A stretch of DNA of 64,000 nt. Source: Bolinopsis microptera. Taxonomy: Eukaryota > Ctenophora > Tentaculata > Lobata > Bolinopsidae. The stretch is from assembly GCF_026151205.1 (NCBI RefSeq), contig NC_087079.1:9786635-9850634 (forward strand), given 5' to 3'. Shown here in pieces: positions 46,109 through 58,715 of this stretch. The stretch's first letter is position 1, and the number at the start of each line of letters is the position of its first letter. The translations under genes and the position numbers were made by a program. Under the pieces are notes generated by a model. It saw only the letters and a program-made list of their open reading frames with translations. It made no database searches and was not told the origin of the DNA.

Positions 46109-47827
46109 ATGGAAAGTTACGAAGTGGCCATCATTGGAGGAGGAATATCAGGACTATACTGTGCAAAGAAGTTGAAAGATAACGGAATTGAAGGCATCGT
46201 AATAATTGAGAAGTTAGACAGATGGGGAGGTAGATTGAACACGGACATGATCGAGATAGACGGAAGAATGATTAAAGATGAAAAAGGTGCAATGCGCTTC
46301 ACATACAAGGATCCTGACGGCGAACAGACGTCCAACATGCCCCTTCTATCAAGACTCATCAAAGATATGGAGATGGAATCTGAAATGGAACCGTTTTATA
46401 TGGAACCACAACCCGCTGAAGATAGCTTAATGACAGAGGTGTTGAATTACAATTCGAATTATTTCGGGAGTCGACACTTTACAAGTCGGTATGCAGAGAA
46501 AAACCCTAAGATATGGAAAGAATTGTACAATTTGGAGGACGACGAGATCAAATCTCCTGATCAAGTTATCGTTGACGTTTATCAAAAACTACTGGATCAT
46601 AACGCAGACAAAGTGAAAAGATACTTTGATTCTCTAGGACAAGGAGATAAAGCACAGATTATACTGAAGCAAGAAGATGTCCAGCTTCTTCAACAGTATC
46701 AAGAAGCCAATTATTGGGCTTTCTTCCGGAACGAATTCGAATGGCCAAAGGGGGTGCAAAAAAACAAGCTACGAGACTTCAATCTATTTAGTCTCCTTAA
46801 GGCCATGGAATATTCTAAAGATTGTTGCCAGATGATGGAAAAGACTCTCTTTGACGGTAAAGACTCTGTTTCGCAAGGGAATGCAGCTGTTTTGCTGCAG
46901 TTTTACATCGCTTCGGATTTGCTTCACGATAATTTGTATCATTTCAGAAATGGTTGGTCCTCTCTTGTGAAAACGATCAAAAGTTACCTGGATGAAGGAA
47001 CTGGAAATATCGAACTTCTGAAGAACTGCGAAGTTGGTGGAATTCAAGATGTGGAATACGGTTTCACTCTTGAATTATTTTCCGGCGAAAGGAAAATAAA
47101 AGCAAAGCATGTCGTCATGGCCATCCCTCCTGACGCAGTTAAAGCCTTGATGACACGCTATAAAAGCGATACAAGTCTTCTCGAAACATACAATTCAGTG
47201 ATAAGTCTTTGTAACTCCGTTGTTGGTGTTGACAGTGTGAAGGTCATCCTTTATTTCGAGTGCGACTGGTGGAACACATATGAGGACATAGTCTTGTTTG
47301 GAGCCAGTTCCACTGATCTTCCCTGTGGCTGCGTTTACCCATATTACGGACGATGTCGCAATAATTGCCAAAGTTGCGACAACTGCAAAGATGGACTCGG
47401 TAAATCAGCCCTTACTATATACTGCGGCTCAAACAGAGCAGATTTTTGGACGAGTTGTCAACGGCTGGGTCAGAGCTTTGAGTCTCCTCTTCAGAAAGAG
47501 AATGCTAGCCTGATACCCTCTTCCGAACACTTAGTTGGGGAAGCTATGAAGCAATTGAAAAACATATTCAACGTCAAAGAGATTCCTTATCCGATCCTAA
47601 CCAGTTACAGAAGTTGGAACAGCGAAGATAATCTTGGGTACGCTTACCACTATTGGCGCGTGGGGGTTGATGACCAAAACTTAAAATCCACTCAACCGGT
47701 TAAAGGTAAAAATCTATATTTATGTACAGAGGCATGGAGTGGCTACCAGGGATATGTTGAAGGATCTCTGATGTCTACTGAGAAAGTAGTCAACAGGATT
47801 ATAAGTAACAAAAACAGTTCAAAATAA
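46109..47827 (+). CDS. Flavin-containing amine oxidase (L-amino-acid/monoamine oxidase superfamily)
   Basis: FAD-dependent oxidoreductase of 572 residues with no signal peptide, so probably cytosolic. The N-terminus MESYEVAIIGGGISGLYCAK is the dinucleotide-binding beta-alpha-beta fold with GxGxxG-type glycines. IIEKLDRWGGRLNT is the second FAD-contact block (E at strand end, GGR). NGWSSLVKTI and HVVMAIPPDAVKAL are substrate- and FAD-domain landmarks. The C-terminal NLYLCTEAWSGYQGYVEGSL is the FAD-closing motif of the amine oxidase family. A Cys-rich insert (CGCVYPYYGRCRNNCQSC) lies near residue 400 and is unusual. The CDS is intronless although neighbours are intron-rich, which suggests retroposition or transfer. 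Start chosen at the first Met after the acceptor TTTGCAG. AATAAA overlaps the stop codon (47823-47828). The substrate cannot be told from sequence. Confidence 0.85.
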   Translation: MESYEVAIIGGGISGLYCAKKLKDNGIEGIVIIEKLDRWGGRLNTDMIEIDGRMIKDEKGAMRFTYKDPDGEQTSNMPLLSRLIKDMEMESEMEPFYMEPQPAEDSLMTEVLNYNSNYFGSRHFTSRYAEKNPKIWKELYNLEDDEIKSPDQVIVDVYQKLLDHNADKVKRYFDSLGQGDKAQIILKQEDVQLLQQYQEANYWAFFRNEFEWPKGVQKNKLRDFNLFSLLKAMEYSKDCCQMMEKTLFDGKDSVSQGNAAVLLQFYIASDLLHDNLYHFRNGWSSLVKTIKSYLDEGTGNIELLKNCEVGGIQDVEYGFTLELFSGERKIKAKHVVMAIPPDAVKALMTRYKSDTSLLETYNSVISLCNSVVGVDSVKVILYFECDWWNTYEDIVLFGASSTDLPCGCVYPYYGRCRNNCQSCDNCKDGLGKSALTIYCGSNRADFWTSCQRLGQSFESPLQKENASLIPSSEHLVGEAMKQLKNIFNVKEIPYPILTSYRSWNSEDNLGYAYHYWRVGVDDQNLKSTQPVKGKNLYLCTEAWSGYQGYVEGSLMSTEKVVNRIISNKNSSK

Positions 47828-49446
47828 ACATGAACAGTGTTTGTCTCAGACTTGTGGTTCGTATGAGCGTAAATAACATTTGGGACTATGTATGGTGAGA
47901 CCTCATATTTTTATTTACTACTATCTTACTATGGGAACATGGGAAGTCTCACAAAACTGCATGGTTTTCGAAATTTTCCTTGACAATTTTGTCTTATAAA
48001 GATATAACTCTTTCCGATCCAGTTAACATCAACTAAAAACTACTCGCTTATTATTGCTTAACGTCTGGCCAGTGGGATCATGTAATCGCATTTATCCTAC
48101 TACAGCCCTAAAATAATAAAAAAGTCTTGATCTTGATACTTTGATAAGCTATCGCTATTCGCTAAAGCGTGACACGTCATACTGTCATAGCTCTCGCAAA
48201 AAACGTACGAACCAATCTCGTACATGCCACGTGGTAGATGGAATGCGTATAAAAGAGGAAAATCAAACACCTTATTGCACATTTGCAGTTGAGTTTTCAA
48301 TTAGTGGACGACCTGAAAGAAGAAGAGAATGAATCTTTCCGCAAAGTAAGTTTCATTATTATTACTATTAGGGTCAGGGCGACCATTTTATGAATCGTTG
48401 AATTAATTAAATCGTTAAATGCTTTCATTACAGGTAGAATTTTCATTTAACAATGATTTACTGCAATTTTAGACCATTTTTAAGCATTGGACTAAAACAA
48501 ATGTTTGAGGTTGCTCATGGCTCATGGCTGACAGTAGTACAATACGCTTGCCTGAATGAACACGTTGGGGCCCACGTAGGTATGAACTATGATAAAATAT
48601 AAACCTTTAATATAAAAGAAATATCAGTATATTCTTATATTAGCACTAATAAATTAAACAATATCCTGGACTCTGGAGCCCTCACCCCTCATACTCACTT
48701 GAAAACAAAAACAAATATTTCCCGATAGATGACATCCTGCTACGCAAAGCCGTGCAACCCAAAGCCGTGCAACCCAAAGCTATGCAACCCAAAGCTATGC
48801 AACCCAAAGCTGTGCCACCCAAAGCAGAAAGCTGTATAGTCCAAAGCTGTGCAACCCAAAGCTGTGCAGTACAAAGCTCCGAAGAAAGCTTTGTTTGAAC
48901 CCTTCAAATCTGGAGAGGCAAGATTTTAGGAAGCCTTTAAATAAACATTTTTGAAGCAGAATATAAGAAAATAAGAAGTTCATAATCATTTAATAAGGAC
49001 GGAACAGTTTTAGGAGCTGGTTTTATAGCTTGTTTTCTGGATACTTTTAAATACGATGAATTTATTGTCAGACGTTTCCCGATCCATCATCTCATCGATA
49101 ATTTTAAGATACAATTAAATGTTTTTACTTGATTATGATTGATCAAAATAGTATGCAATTTATTGAACAAAATTATTTTTGCAGACCGTTGCTCTCTTAA
49201 AAATGATTATACACCATAATGTTTGATAACAGCGAGAACGATTCATTTAATTTTAATCACTTGCAAGCATTTTCACAAGCAGAATCCCGAAAAAACTGTG
49301 CCAGCAACTTGACAAAATTCCAAAATGTCCACAAATTTAATTTATTTCTCTTTAAGTAGATACTGAACATTAAAATAAATTATTAAATGTACCATCAAAA
49401 TCATCCTCAGACCTCCAGAAATCAACCTTCATATCAAATTTAGAAA
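47828..49446. other. Intergenic region with a possible core promoter and a 15-bp repeat
   Basis: No gene I can complete. A TATAAAAG box at 48248 is followed about 80 bp later by ATGAATCTTTCCGCAAA and a strong GTAAGT donor at 48346, which looks like a first exon. I found no convincing partner exon. Confidence 0.35.
48747..48885. repeat. 15-bp minisatellite (about 9 copies, degenerate)
   Basis: Copies of AAAGCYRTGCAACCC run in tandem. All three plus frames are partly open through it. One reads VQPK-AVQPK-AMQPK-type repeats, another CNPK repeats, so coding status is ambiguous. Confidence 0.8.
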
Positions 49447-51650
49447 TCAAGAAACTAGATTCACACTGTTCTCTACCGTCTTAATTCCCGGTATTGATCT
49501 CCTACGTTGTGATAAAAACCCGTAAGCTACACCACTATACTCGGGGTACATTCCTTCAAAGTTCTCGTGACAGCCATCATCAATCGTAGTGTATCTGCCA
49601 ACTTTTGGCCTTCTTATTTTCATGAATCGATTAAAGTTGGTAATAATGATAGGAAAAGGCAGGGAAATAACAAGAATACCAGTCAAAGCACAGAGTGACC
49701 CCACCAGTTTCCCAAGTGGAGTTTTAGGAACATAATCCCCGTAACCCACAGTAGACATGGTGACAATACTCCACCAGAATCCCGCCACAACACTGTCAAA
49801 CTTGTTGGGAGTGTCATTAGTGCACTGGTCACCACACCCGTGTTCGTCGCATACATCCGCACACCCCTCTGTGAAGAACATCAAGCTGCTGTAAAGTGCT
49901 ACAAATGTTATCAGAGTCATGGTGAGGATGAGGAGCTCCCCCGCGCTTTGTTTAAGAGCGTATCCCAACGCAAACAGTCCTTGGAAGTAACGGGATATTT
50001 TGAAGATACGGACAATTCTGAGAGCTCTGAAGAGACGAAGAACCATGATGAAGGGCGGGTTGAGATGGTGAGCCATGAGTTCTAAGTAGAAAGGTATCAC
50101 TGCCAGAAGGTCGAACCAGTTGAGGATGGACTTTACGAACAGAGATTTGTCAGGACAGGTTAGGATTCTCATAACAAAGTCCAGTGTGAACCAAACTATA
50201 CTCACCCGCTCCACGGATAATATCACTATTTTAGCCACTGACACACTGCGGAAATGCCATTATTGTAATTCTTTAGTTTAATGACTATGAGTCATTATTT
50301 ATTATTATATGGTTTCTCCTCGATTTGTCGAAATATTAAAAACTTAGGGAGTTGATTTTGAAAGAGTCTGAGAAGGTTGATACTTGATTTTAGAGCCAAT
50401 ATCAACAAACAAAACTACAAACTTACGTTAATGCGCCCCACAGTGGGTCATCAGGCGACTTGGCTTGTCTGATAGCGGGGAGAGACTCCAAGCACTGACA
50501 AATAACAGCCATGAAGATAACCACCTGGTCAAAGTAGCCCAGAGTGCGTGCAACAGGACCAGACTGAGGCTCGTCAAACAGCTGGAGGGAGATGGAAAGA
50601 ATGTTAGGGTTAGATACGGGGAATGGGAGGTGGTGGAGAATGTGGATACTTGGTATGTGTAAGTTTTAAGTTTGTTGATATCAAACTCTGAATTTGTAAG
50701 GATCTGCTGAATAAAATAATCGTTTATCAGCCCATAAATACAGTTGATATTGCAAACCTGCCACAATTTCCTCTGAAGCGGATGCTTAAAATAATCTAAG
50801 TCTTCAGACGAAGGTTCGTCCTCGTTATGACCCACTAGCCTCTTTATCACATCAGCGTCTATCTTAAAGAACCTCAGTTCCTCAACAAACACATCCGGGT
50901 TAACTGTAGCGGGGAGGCAGATCAACCCCTCAGATTGGTAATAGTAGAGTATGGGTTCAAATGCTGATCTGTTTCTGTCGAAGAAGTATTCTTTTGTCTC
51001 CGGCATATAGAATTCTTCGATCTCTTCTGATCCTGGGAATTATAAGACATACGGGTAAAATCCGATCATTAGATCCAATGATATTGGATTGCACTGTTCT
51101 ATCGGCGCCAATAGGTATGATGCCAAGGACTGCAGGTGATATCGGATTCACAGTATGGTGTCAATGGCGATAAATTATAGTTATCACTGGACTATTTAAA
51201 ACCTACAATGCACCATGCAGATTACATTTATAATCATACCACGATTAATGGTTGAACTCACTTAAGCGTTAATAAATGTTTTCTTAACACAAAAAAGCTG
51301 AAAAGTACAAGTAAAAACCAAAAAAAAAGAAGTACAAGTAAAAACCAAAAAGACTGTAAAACAAATACCTAACAAAGTCTCCGGATATCTCTGTAGAGTG
51401 GACCTCTTTGTCTGAAATATCTGCCCACCCACATTAATCACAACAATGTCATGAACATTAGTTTTGGAACACTTGCAAACGTGTTCTTCAAAGCAGTTGT
51501 TCCTCCCGTTGAAACAGCCAGCACGATCCGAGGAGTTCATGTGCTCAGAAAGTTTTGGAACTAATGTCACTATCATCCGTCCATCTTCGTTTAACAAGGG
51601 TGAGCCATGTAGGTTACTAGCTATACCAGGTTCTAGCAAGTCATTGTCTA
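49447..51650 (-). CDS. Voltage-gated K+ channel alpha subunit, Shaker/Kv1-like (channel B)
   Basis: Plasma-membrane K+ channel subunit. Minus-strand exons: ~51650-51369, 51032-50758, 50581-50427, 50245-49447, all in phase. The N-terminal exon start is unclear; an acceptor TTCACAG lies near 51657 and the first Met is inside the exon. T1 domain: IVVINVGGQIFQTKRSTLQR, YPETLLG, KEYFFDRNRSAFEPILYYYQ. HPLQRKLWQLFDEPQSG is the Kv1-type T1-S1 linker. S1 is VVIFMAVICQCLESLP, S2 VSIVWFTLDFVMRILT, S3 NWFDLLAVIPFYLELM. S4 is MVLRLFRALRIVRIFKISR with regular basic spacing. The turret has several Cys (CADVCDEHGCGDQC). The filter is TMSTVGYGDYVP. S6 LVISLPFPIIITNF has PFP in place of PVP. A short cytoplasmic tail ends ENSVNLVS. 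All key pore and sensor residues are present, so it is probably functional. Confidence 0.9.
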
Positions 51651-53308
51651 CTGTGAAGGTATCTTTGTTAGAATGGTATTGAGCTTCTTACATGTCAGTA
51701 AAGGCCGGTATGAGCTAGACGATAAGAGCAGGGATTAAGGAACTGTATAATCATTATCATAATGCACACTCGTCTCGTTTTCACAATGGCAGAGATCACA
51801 CATCGGAGATTCAATACAGGGAACACTCTGATTGCATGTAATGGCTCTGCTGCAGTTGTTACTGTCGACAAAGGGAGCACGGGAAATTGTTGCACCTGTT
51901 CACTATACATCCTTTCATCGATAAACTACATTGCACGTGCAGGCCATTACACTGATTTTAATTCTGTGAACTAATACTATAATTTACAGAAATAAAAATA
52001 TAGCAGACACGTACTATACAAAAAGATTAAAAGCATAGAAGAAGGTGTTACATCATGGAACGACTAACGAGGTATTAAATTCAGGGCTATTTAACTTTAC
52101 AACTTAATTAATTTAAAAGCAGGAAGATGACAGGAAATTGAGCTTACGATGGATTATAAATTTAGCTTAGAAACCACAACAAATACACCCATTTTGGTTT
52201 AATGAAGTCGGATTAATTTTGATCAATCGATTTAAACAGGATGATCACACGATGACAATTATTTCGGCAAATTTCGACGAGTATTCAAGGAAACAAGGTG
52301 CTAATTTTTAAATGATCGAATCAATTAAATTCCTTGATGGATACGTAGATATGCTTGGTGGAATAGTAAATAGACAATCACGCTTGTAAAGTTTGGAATA
52401 GGCTTATGACTATGCTTGAAGTTGTATGGGTAAAGGAGAGAGTTTAATCAAGCCCATACCTCCCAGGTATAGATGATCTTCTTCAGAGAAGAATATAAAT
52501 TCCGTAAATATAAGATAGCAAAGATAAATATTAAATAATGTATTCACTATTCCTCGGTAAGAGATAAATAATTTATTCATCAAAAAATATCAAATAATCT
52601 ATTCATCGATAAATGTTAAATAATATATTCGTCAAAAACAATCAAATAATGATAACGATAAATGATACCGATAAATGTTAAATAATGTATTCATTAAAAA
52701 CAGCAGAGGATCGATTAAGTCAGCACGAACAAACACCTGTGACTATTAATGAAATATTAAACTAATACCCAATCAATCACTGCTTTCTAACAAGAATCAA
52801 ACTGTTCGCTTATATATAGTGTATATTGTACACGAGATTATAACTGGAATCTAATTATCTAGTTAATAGGAATAGCGATTAGCAATTGTGTAACTAAATT
52901 AGATTCGATCTCTGGACATAAATATTTTGTATGAATTTGATAGCATAAGTTAAATATGATGCACCAGATTAATAAATAATTGAATTAATATATAATTCTA
53001 CAATTGTAAGCTTGGGAAGACTTGATAGTCATGTGACGAGAATAGTACAATGATTAAAACTAATTCGCAATAAGTGGACTCTAGAGTTCCGGGAACTAGT
53101 TTCTGTTGCTGAGTAAAAGAACCTTTACCGTCCACAAAACCTTCTATATATAGACTAACAATATTATACTAACAATATTATATATAAACTAACAATATTA
53201 TATAACTTGCATATTAATTGAGGCGTCGTCTGCTTACAGTGCTCAATCAGTAACCCGAGAGCGACATACAAATTGAAACGACGGGTTAGGTCAAACCCGT
53301 CGTTTTCG
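51651..53308. other. Intergenic AT-rich region upstream of channel B
   Basis: No supported gene. Low-complexity AT DNA with loose repeats such as AAATAATNTATTCATCRA-like units at 52530-52690 and ACTAACAATATTATA repeats at 53155-53205. A 13-bp stem hairpin (GAAACGACGGGTT with AACCCGTCGTTTTC) lies at 53274-53308. Confidence 0.5.
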
Positions 53309-54346
53309 TGTAACTTGTATATTATACATTTTCAATAAAAGTCAAATGAAAAGCTGCACATACATGATTTCACTTTAATTTCCTACATAAAATAATCCGT
53401 CAACATATAGTTGAAAATAAACCGTTCTGGTGCATATTGCTGTAAAGCTGGTCCATGAAGAGTATTGATTAATTTCAAGTACAAATTAATGCAGCAAGCT
53501 AGTCTTATGGAAAACTAGAGGTTGCGAAGGTACAATATGATAAATCGTTAATCGTTATCAGCATCTAAGGAAGGAGATAAAGCTTGTAAAGCCAACTATG
53601 GTATCACGCATCATAACAGAGCAAGGTACCAAGCAAAATGAGGTCGATCGAGATAAAGGTCAACACAAAAGAATTTTATGAGAATATAGCTTTTTATCTT
53701 TACGATTCGGTAAAATAAATGCTATAAAAAACCAAAGCAATTGTAAAGAAAAGTAAATTCAATATTCGTATTATCCTACAAAATCAAGAAGTTTGATTTT
53801 TGATCGTACAATCATATCATTGTGTAACTTGTATATGTAACTTGTATATTATACATTTTCAATAAAAGTCAAATGAAAAGCTGCACATACATGATTTCAC
53901 TTTAATTTCCTACATAAAATAATCCGTCAACATATAGTTGAAAATAAACCGTTCTGGTGCATATTGCTGTAAAGCTGGTCCATGAAGAGTATTGATTAAT
54001 TTCAAGTACAAATTAATGCAGCAAGTTAGTCTTATGGAAAACTAGAGGTTGCGAAGGTACAATATGATAAATCGTTAATCGTTATCAGCATCAAAGGAAG
54101 GAGATAAAGCTTGTAAAGCCAACTATGGTATCACGCATCATAACAGAGCAAGGTACCAAGCAAAATGAGGTCGATCGAGATAAAGGTCAACACAAAAGAA
54201 TTTTATGAGAATATAGCTTTTTATCTTTACGATTCGGTAAAATAAATGCTATAAAAAACCAAAGCAATTGTAAAGAAAAGTAAATTCAATATTCGTATTA
54301 TCCTACAAAATCAAGAAGTTTGATTTTTGATCGTACAATCATATCA
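53309..54346. repeat. Recent tandem duplication, two 511-bp copies, period 527 bp
   Basis: 53309-53819 and 53836-54346 are nearly identical. By eye I see only two or so substitutions, for example CAAGCTAGTC/CAAGTTAGTC and CATCTAAGG/CATCAAAGG. They are separated by 16 bp that partly repeat TGTAACTTGTATA. No coding signal in either copy. Confidence 0.9.
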
Positions 54347-57300
54347 CATTCACTGCAATTTTCGCACGGAAATGCATGAGGTTACTATCAGTGCATGGTA
54401 GATAGTTTCTCCTTAATTTCTACGGCCTCAATTACGTACTAACTTCATCAGTAGTTAAATCAAAGGTTTAAGCTTTATACTTTGCTTTAATATTATTTGC
54501 ATTTGATTTTACTTGGAGAAAAGCCAGGTTCAACTTGGTTATAACTATAATAGATTCCTAGAAGCATCAAAGTTTGGTAACAGTAGTATTCTTATTGGCA
54601 ACTTGAACTAAATAAACGGGACTTATAAATGCAAATCAAACAATTTACAAGCATGATTATGACCATTTTGTTATTATGAACAGTCAGGTAGTCTTGAGGT
54701 ACAGTCTCATTGTAGCAATTTTTGAAAGCATATTCCCATGATCTTCGAGCACAGAAAGGTTCAACTAGAGACAAATTATAAGGTATTTCGTCTCATGTGT
54801 ATAGAAATTTTGCTTAGACAAGCATATAACCGAGATTGGACATCGACGATTTTAAGATTGGACAAATTTACACAAATCGGAAACTGTATTACCAACTATA
54901 TTACGAATTACCAACTATATTAGACTGACGACAGTAAAGATTTAGATAGCACACTGTGGAGATCGCTGTGCTGTTGAGATAGCGAAAAAACGCATGTTGT
55001 TTTTGTTTGAATATTTGAAGAATATTGACTCAATTTCGGTTTAATGTTGGTCACATCTAGAACCGACATAACAGTACTCTTAGTTGCAACGCGGTTTGAT
55101 ACTTGAGAAAGAGAAATTTAAACAGAAAGTTGAAACCGTCTTTTAAACTTTTAAAGCGGTGCACCTATTCACTGAATGTTTGACAGAGGGCATACATACT
55201 GATTTCTAAACCTTTCTACGGTCGAATAAAATTAGCTCGATGCCCTCTCAAATGTGTTTTATAAAGGGATTCTGTTTGATAAACTGATAAAAGAGTATCT
55301 GTTACAAACGGACCAGTTCTCTGAGATCAAAGCTTTGAGCCTTGGTCAACTCATCAAATAAGTCAGAAAATTATACATATTGCATATTGATCTTTGAATA
55401 TTCTTTTGACTGCTCGAATACTTCTTACTGCTTGAAATCATCTCAAATATATTTTAGATATTCGAAATGAGCACAATCGTTAAAATGTGGTCCAATTTTC
55501 CTCGTGTTTTATATGCAAATTCTTTACAATAACTTAAACATGAGTAAGGGAATCAGGAGGCTCAAAAATGGCTTGATAGGGGGGTCTAACTCCAAGAGAG
55601 CTCCTGTATTATAATTGTACGGTCCACTGGTTGAGTTAGGCTATGTGCCAATACTCCAATATAACAAAGAGGCTAGTATATAACAAACGGTTTAGCCTCT
55701 TTACATTGAGAAGCTAGTCGACAAAATACTAATGCAATGAAAAGCTTACATTGATTCCAACGTCCATGAATCTGCAAAATGGATCAGAATGTAGAGAAAG
55801 CGGGCCAAACAAGCAATTTAGGAGATGATGTCCTTAGCTTTGAAGCAAAAACTTAGGAGTTAGGACAAAGAGTGACGACAATGATTACGTCACCGATATC
55901 GCAAGGTGTCTGTACTGGCCAGCTAACGGCGGCTGTTCCAGTTCAGGCTATATCTGTATAATTATATCTAGCTATATCTCGTTTAATGATTATAATGCCA
56001 TCATTTTAATTATTTTTTCTAGTTCAAGCTGAATCCAACGGATGTTCAAGAAAGTTAAACTTTAAGGATTCATTACCCGAACAGACAATTCAAGCGTACT
56101 CAAAACAGATAGTTTGAGATAGTTTGAAGATAATCTTAACGATTAAATGATGTAATACCATTTTTTGCCGTCTGGAGGTGTGTTTGGTGTTTAGATGTTC
56201 AATGCTCTATAACTATAGAAAACGGGACTTTCTATTTTCCAGTTTCCAATAATAAACACCTTTTAAACCAAAAAGGCCAACCTTTTCTTCATTGAAAGTG
56301 ATATTTTATGAGATCAAAATTCAAAACACAAGATACTATTTTCGTCAAAGTTTCCCTTGTTAGTATGCATTCAATTAATTATATGTGTGTATTAAAGTCG
56401 ACAAAGATCAGATTTATGACAGCAGTGAGACCATGACAAATACAAAAGTGGTCACTGATCATAGTACCTGAAACAAAACAAAGCCTGAATCGAAAATTAA
56501 AATTTAGTATACAACTGAATAAAAAACGTAAAACATCAGCCCAATCTCATATAAACAATATTGACATAAATGATTGTTACTGGATCAAACATACAGTAAT
56601 AACATATTCTCTCAGAGCCGCGATGATGAATAACACATTCTTTGGAAGCGTCAATTTGTAACGGCCATAGAGTTGGCGAGTTATCAGTATTTTTAATGAC
56701 CGAATCACGTGACCTTCGTGATGCATATTAACTCAGCTGCTGACTCCGTGTTCTGATTGTTGGCTTCCTTAATATTATATTTTAAACAAACAAAGTCTTG
56801 GGGACCAGCGGCTCATCGACTACAGGACACTTGTGCATGTCATTATGGTAAATAGGTTAATAATAGGCGTTTATTCGGAAGGAGTAATAATAAGATAACC
56901 GATTATCATCAAGTTAAAACTTATGCGGAAGTTCGACGGAATAAATGAAGTAACTCGTTTCATTTGAACTCGGCTAAGCAGGAAAGCTATGACCAAGTGA
57001 TGCACCAAAGTATACCTTCTTCAGCTTCACTTGGAAAATTGGACAGTACAACCATGATGAAATGATGATGAAAGCAAGCTTCTAAATTCGGGATAGCCTG
57101 TGGCAGGCAACGCCCGATTCTAATGCTTCTACAGAACTACACAAGTGCAAGTAAGTAGGTAAATATTTCATGCTAGGCATGTGGCACCCATTACGGTAAC
57201 CATCCATTGAGTTTTTGCTTTTTCGCTGTACTATATTGCACAGCTCTCCAGTACAACCAGTACAAGTTTATGCATTTCCTTTTGGGAGTTTTCACAAAAT

Positions 57301-57815
57301 GACGTAACGTCGATTTATAAATTTTTGGGTTCATACGGAAAAACATGCTACTAGCTATATACCTGTGGCTTTTCTAAAGGCACACTTTAGACCAATAAGT
57401 CGATAACTGAAGTCAACGAAGTTAAACCTAAGAAAAGTTACCGAAACCGAAAGATGGTTGAATGGTCGGGATGATTACTAATAGTAATTATAATGAACTG
57501 AAATTAATATGAGATCGAGCTGAGATCGGCTTTCTTAACTAGAACCTTAGACCTCTTGACCACTGACAGCTACCGGAATTTATAATTTTACTGTTCCTAT
57601 CAGAAATTGTTCTACAGTTGCATTGTTCAGAAATTTAAATACGAAAAATGGTACTTTTCTCGGACAAGGTACGGCGATTTGTCGTTCAATACTTTCTGTC
57701 CGTTCAATATTTATGTTGATAACACTAGGTTTAAAGGCCTCACAATCACATACAACCTTTCTGACGTAGAGATATGAAATGGTGGTTGACTATCGTACGC
57801 CAACGTAACCGCTAG
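54347..57815. other. Intergenic AT-rich region, no supported gene
   Basis: No coding stretch with family resemblance. A 10-bp stem hairpin (AAAGAGGCTA/TAGCCTCTTT) lies at 55664-55706. Confidence 0.5.
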
Positions 57816-57817
57816 CA

Positions 57818-58480
57818 CTGAAATGAAATGAAATGAGGTGTTTGGATCCCGCTTTGATGATTAACAATTCATATTCACGAAGAAGGTGGCTGTGTCTGTA
57901 AGGTGTGAAAAAGTTGCATAGCACAAATATTTCCTTTGTTTTCAACCACACAGAGCATCATAAGTTGATTAATAACCGTCCAAACTTTCAAATTCTGACC
58001 AAAATTTGTGGATTGCATGGTCAACTGTTCTCGTTTTCAAAACTAGCAAACTGTAAACCTCCTGGTAAGAATTCTTATTATCCAGCATCTACAAATTACA
58101 AAAGATAGAACTTCATGATTGAGTCTGTGAAGCGATTAATAGAAGCGGTAATTGTACTGTATACACTATACGGCAACCATAAACTATTAAGTCCAGCGCA
58201 ACCAGTAGTAATCACAGAATCCCAGTTCTTGCAACAAATCCAGATTGTGGTGAAATACAATGCAGAGAACAAACGATGTTACTATTACTAATAGAATACA
58301 ACCCAGTGCCACGCACGGCTTGGTCTGTAAAGCTCCAATTAATAAGAAGATATACTTCAGATAGATTACCAAACTCGTTAAAAGTCTTTGTGAATGCTTT
58401 GAATTCCATTTCCTGGAAGCAAACCATTACCAAGTTGTATCTTCACGATTGTCTAATAGCTTTGTTTAGAAACCGGATGT
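57818..58480. mobile_element. Retroelement scraps, both orientations
   Basis: 57818-57900 is, on the minus strand, the same 3' tail as at 43630-43692 (ATTTC units after an AGCGGGAT-type block). Just beyond, on the plus strand, 58340-58480 encodes RLPNSLKVFVNALNSIS and KQTITKLYL, which resembles the conserved C-terminal end of CR1-like RT proteins. Both are short decayed pieces. Confidence 0.4.
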
Positions 58481-58715
58481 ACGAAACATGTGATGCAGTT
58501 AATTGCACAAAGTGTGATTCAAGGAAAACCTCACGTTTTAATGCGAGATAGATGAGCAGTTAAAATGTTTTTCTGCTTCAAACATATCTGTTAACTGGTG
58601 GGGAGACGTATCATTGTTTTGAAACACGGTATTGATTAACCGATCAGCTTCCAGCATTTACACAAAAGTTAAAACTCCGAACCATCGCACGCGTCAAAAG
58701 ATACTCTTAGCTTCT

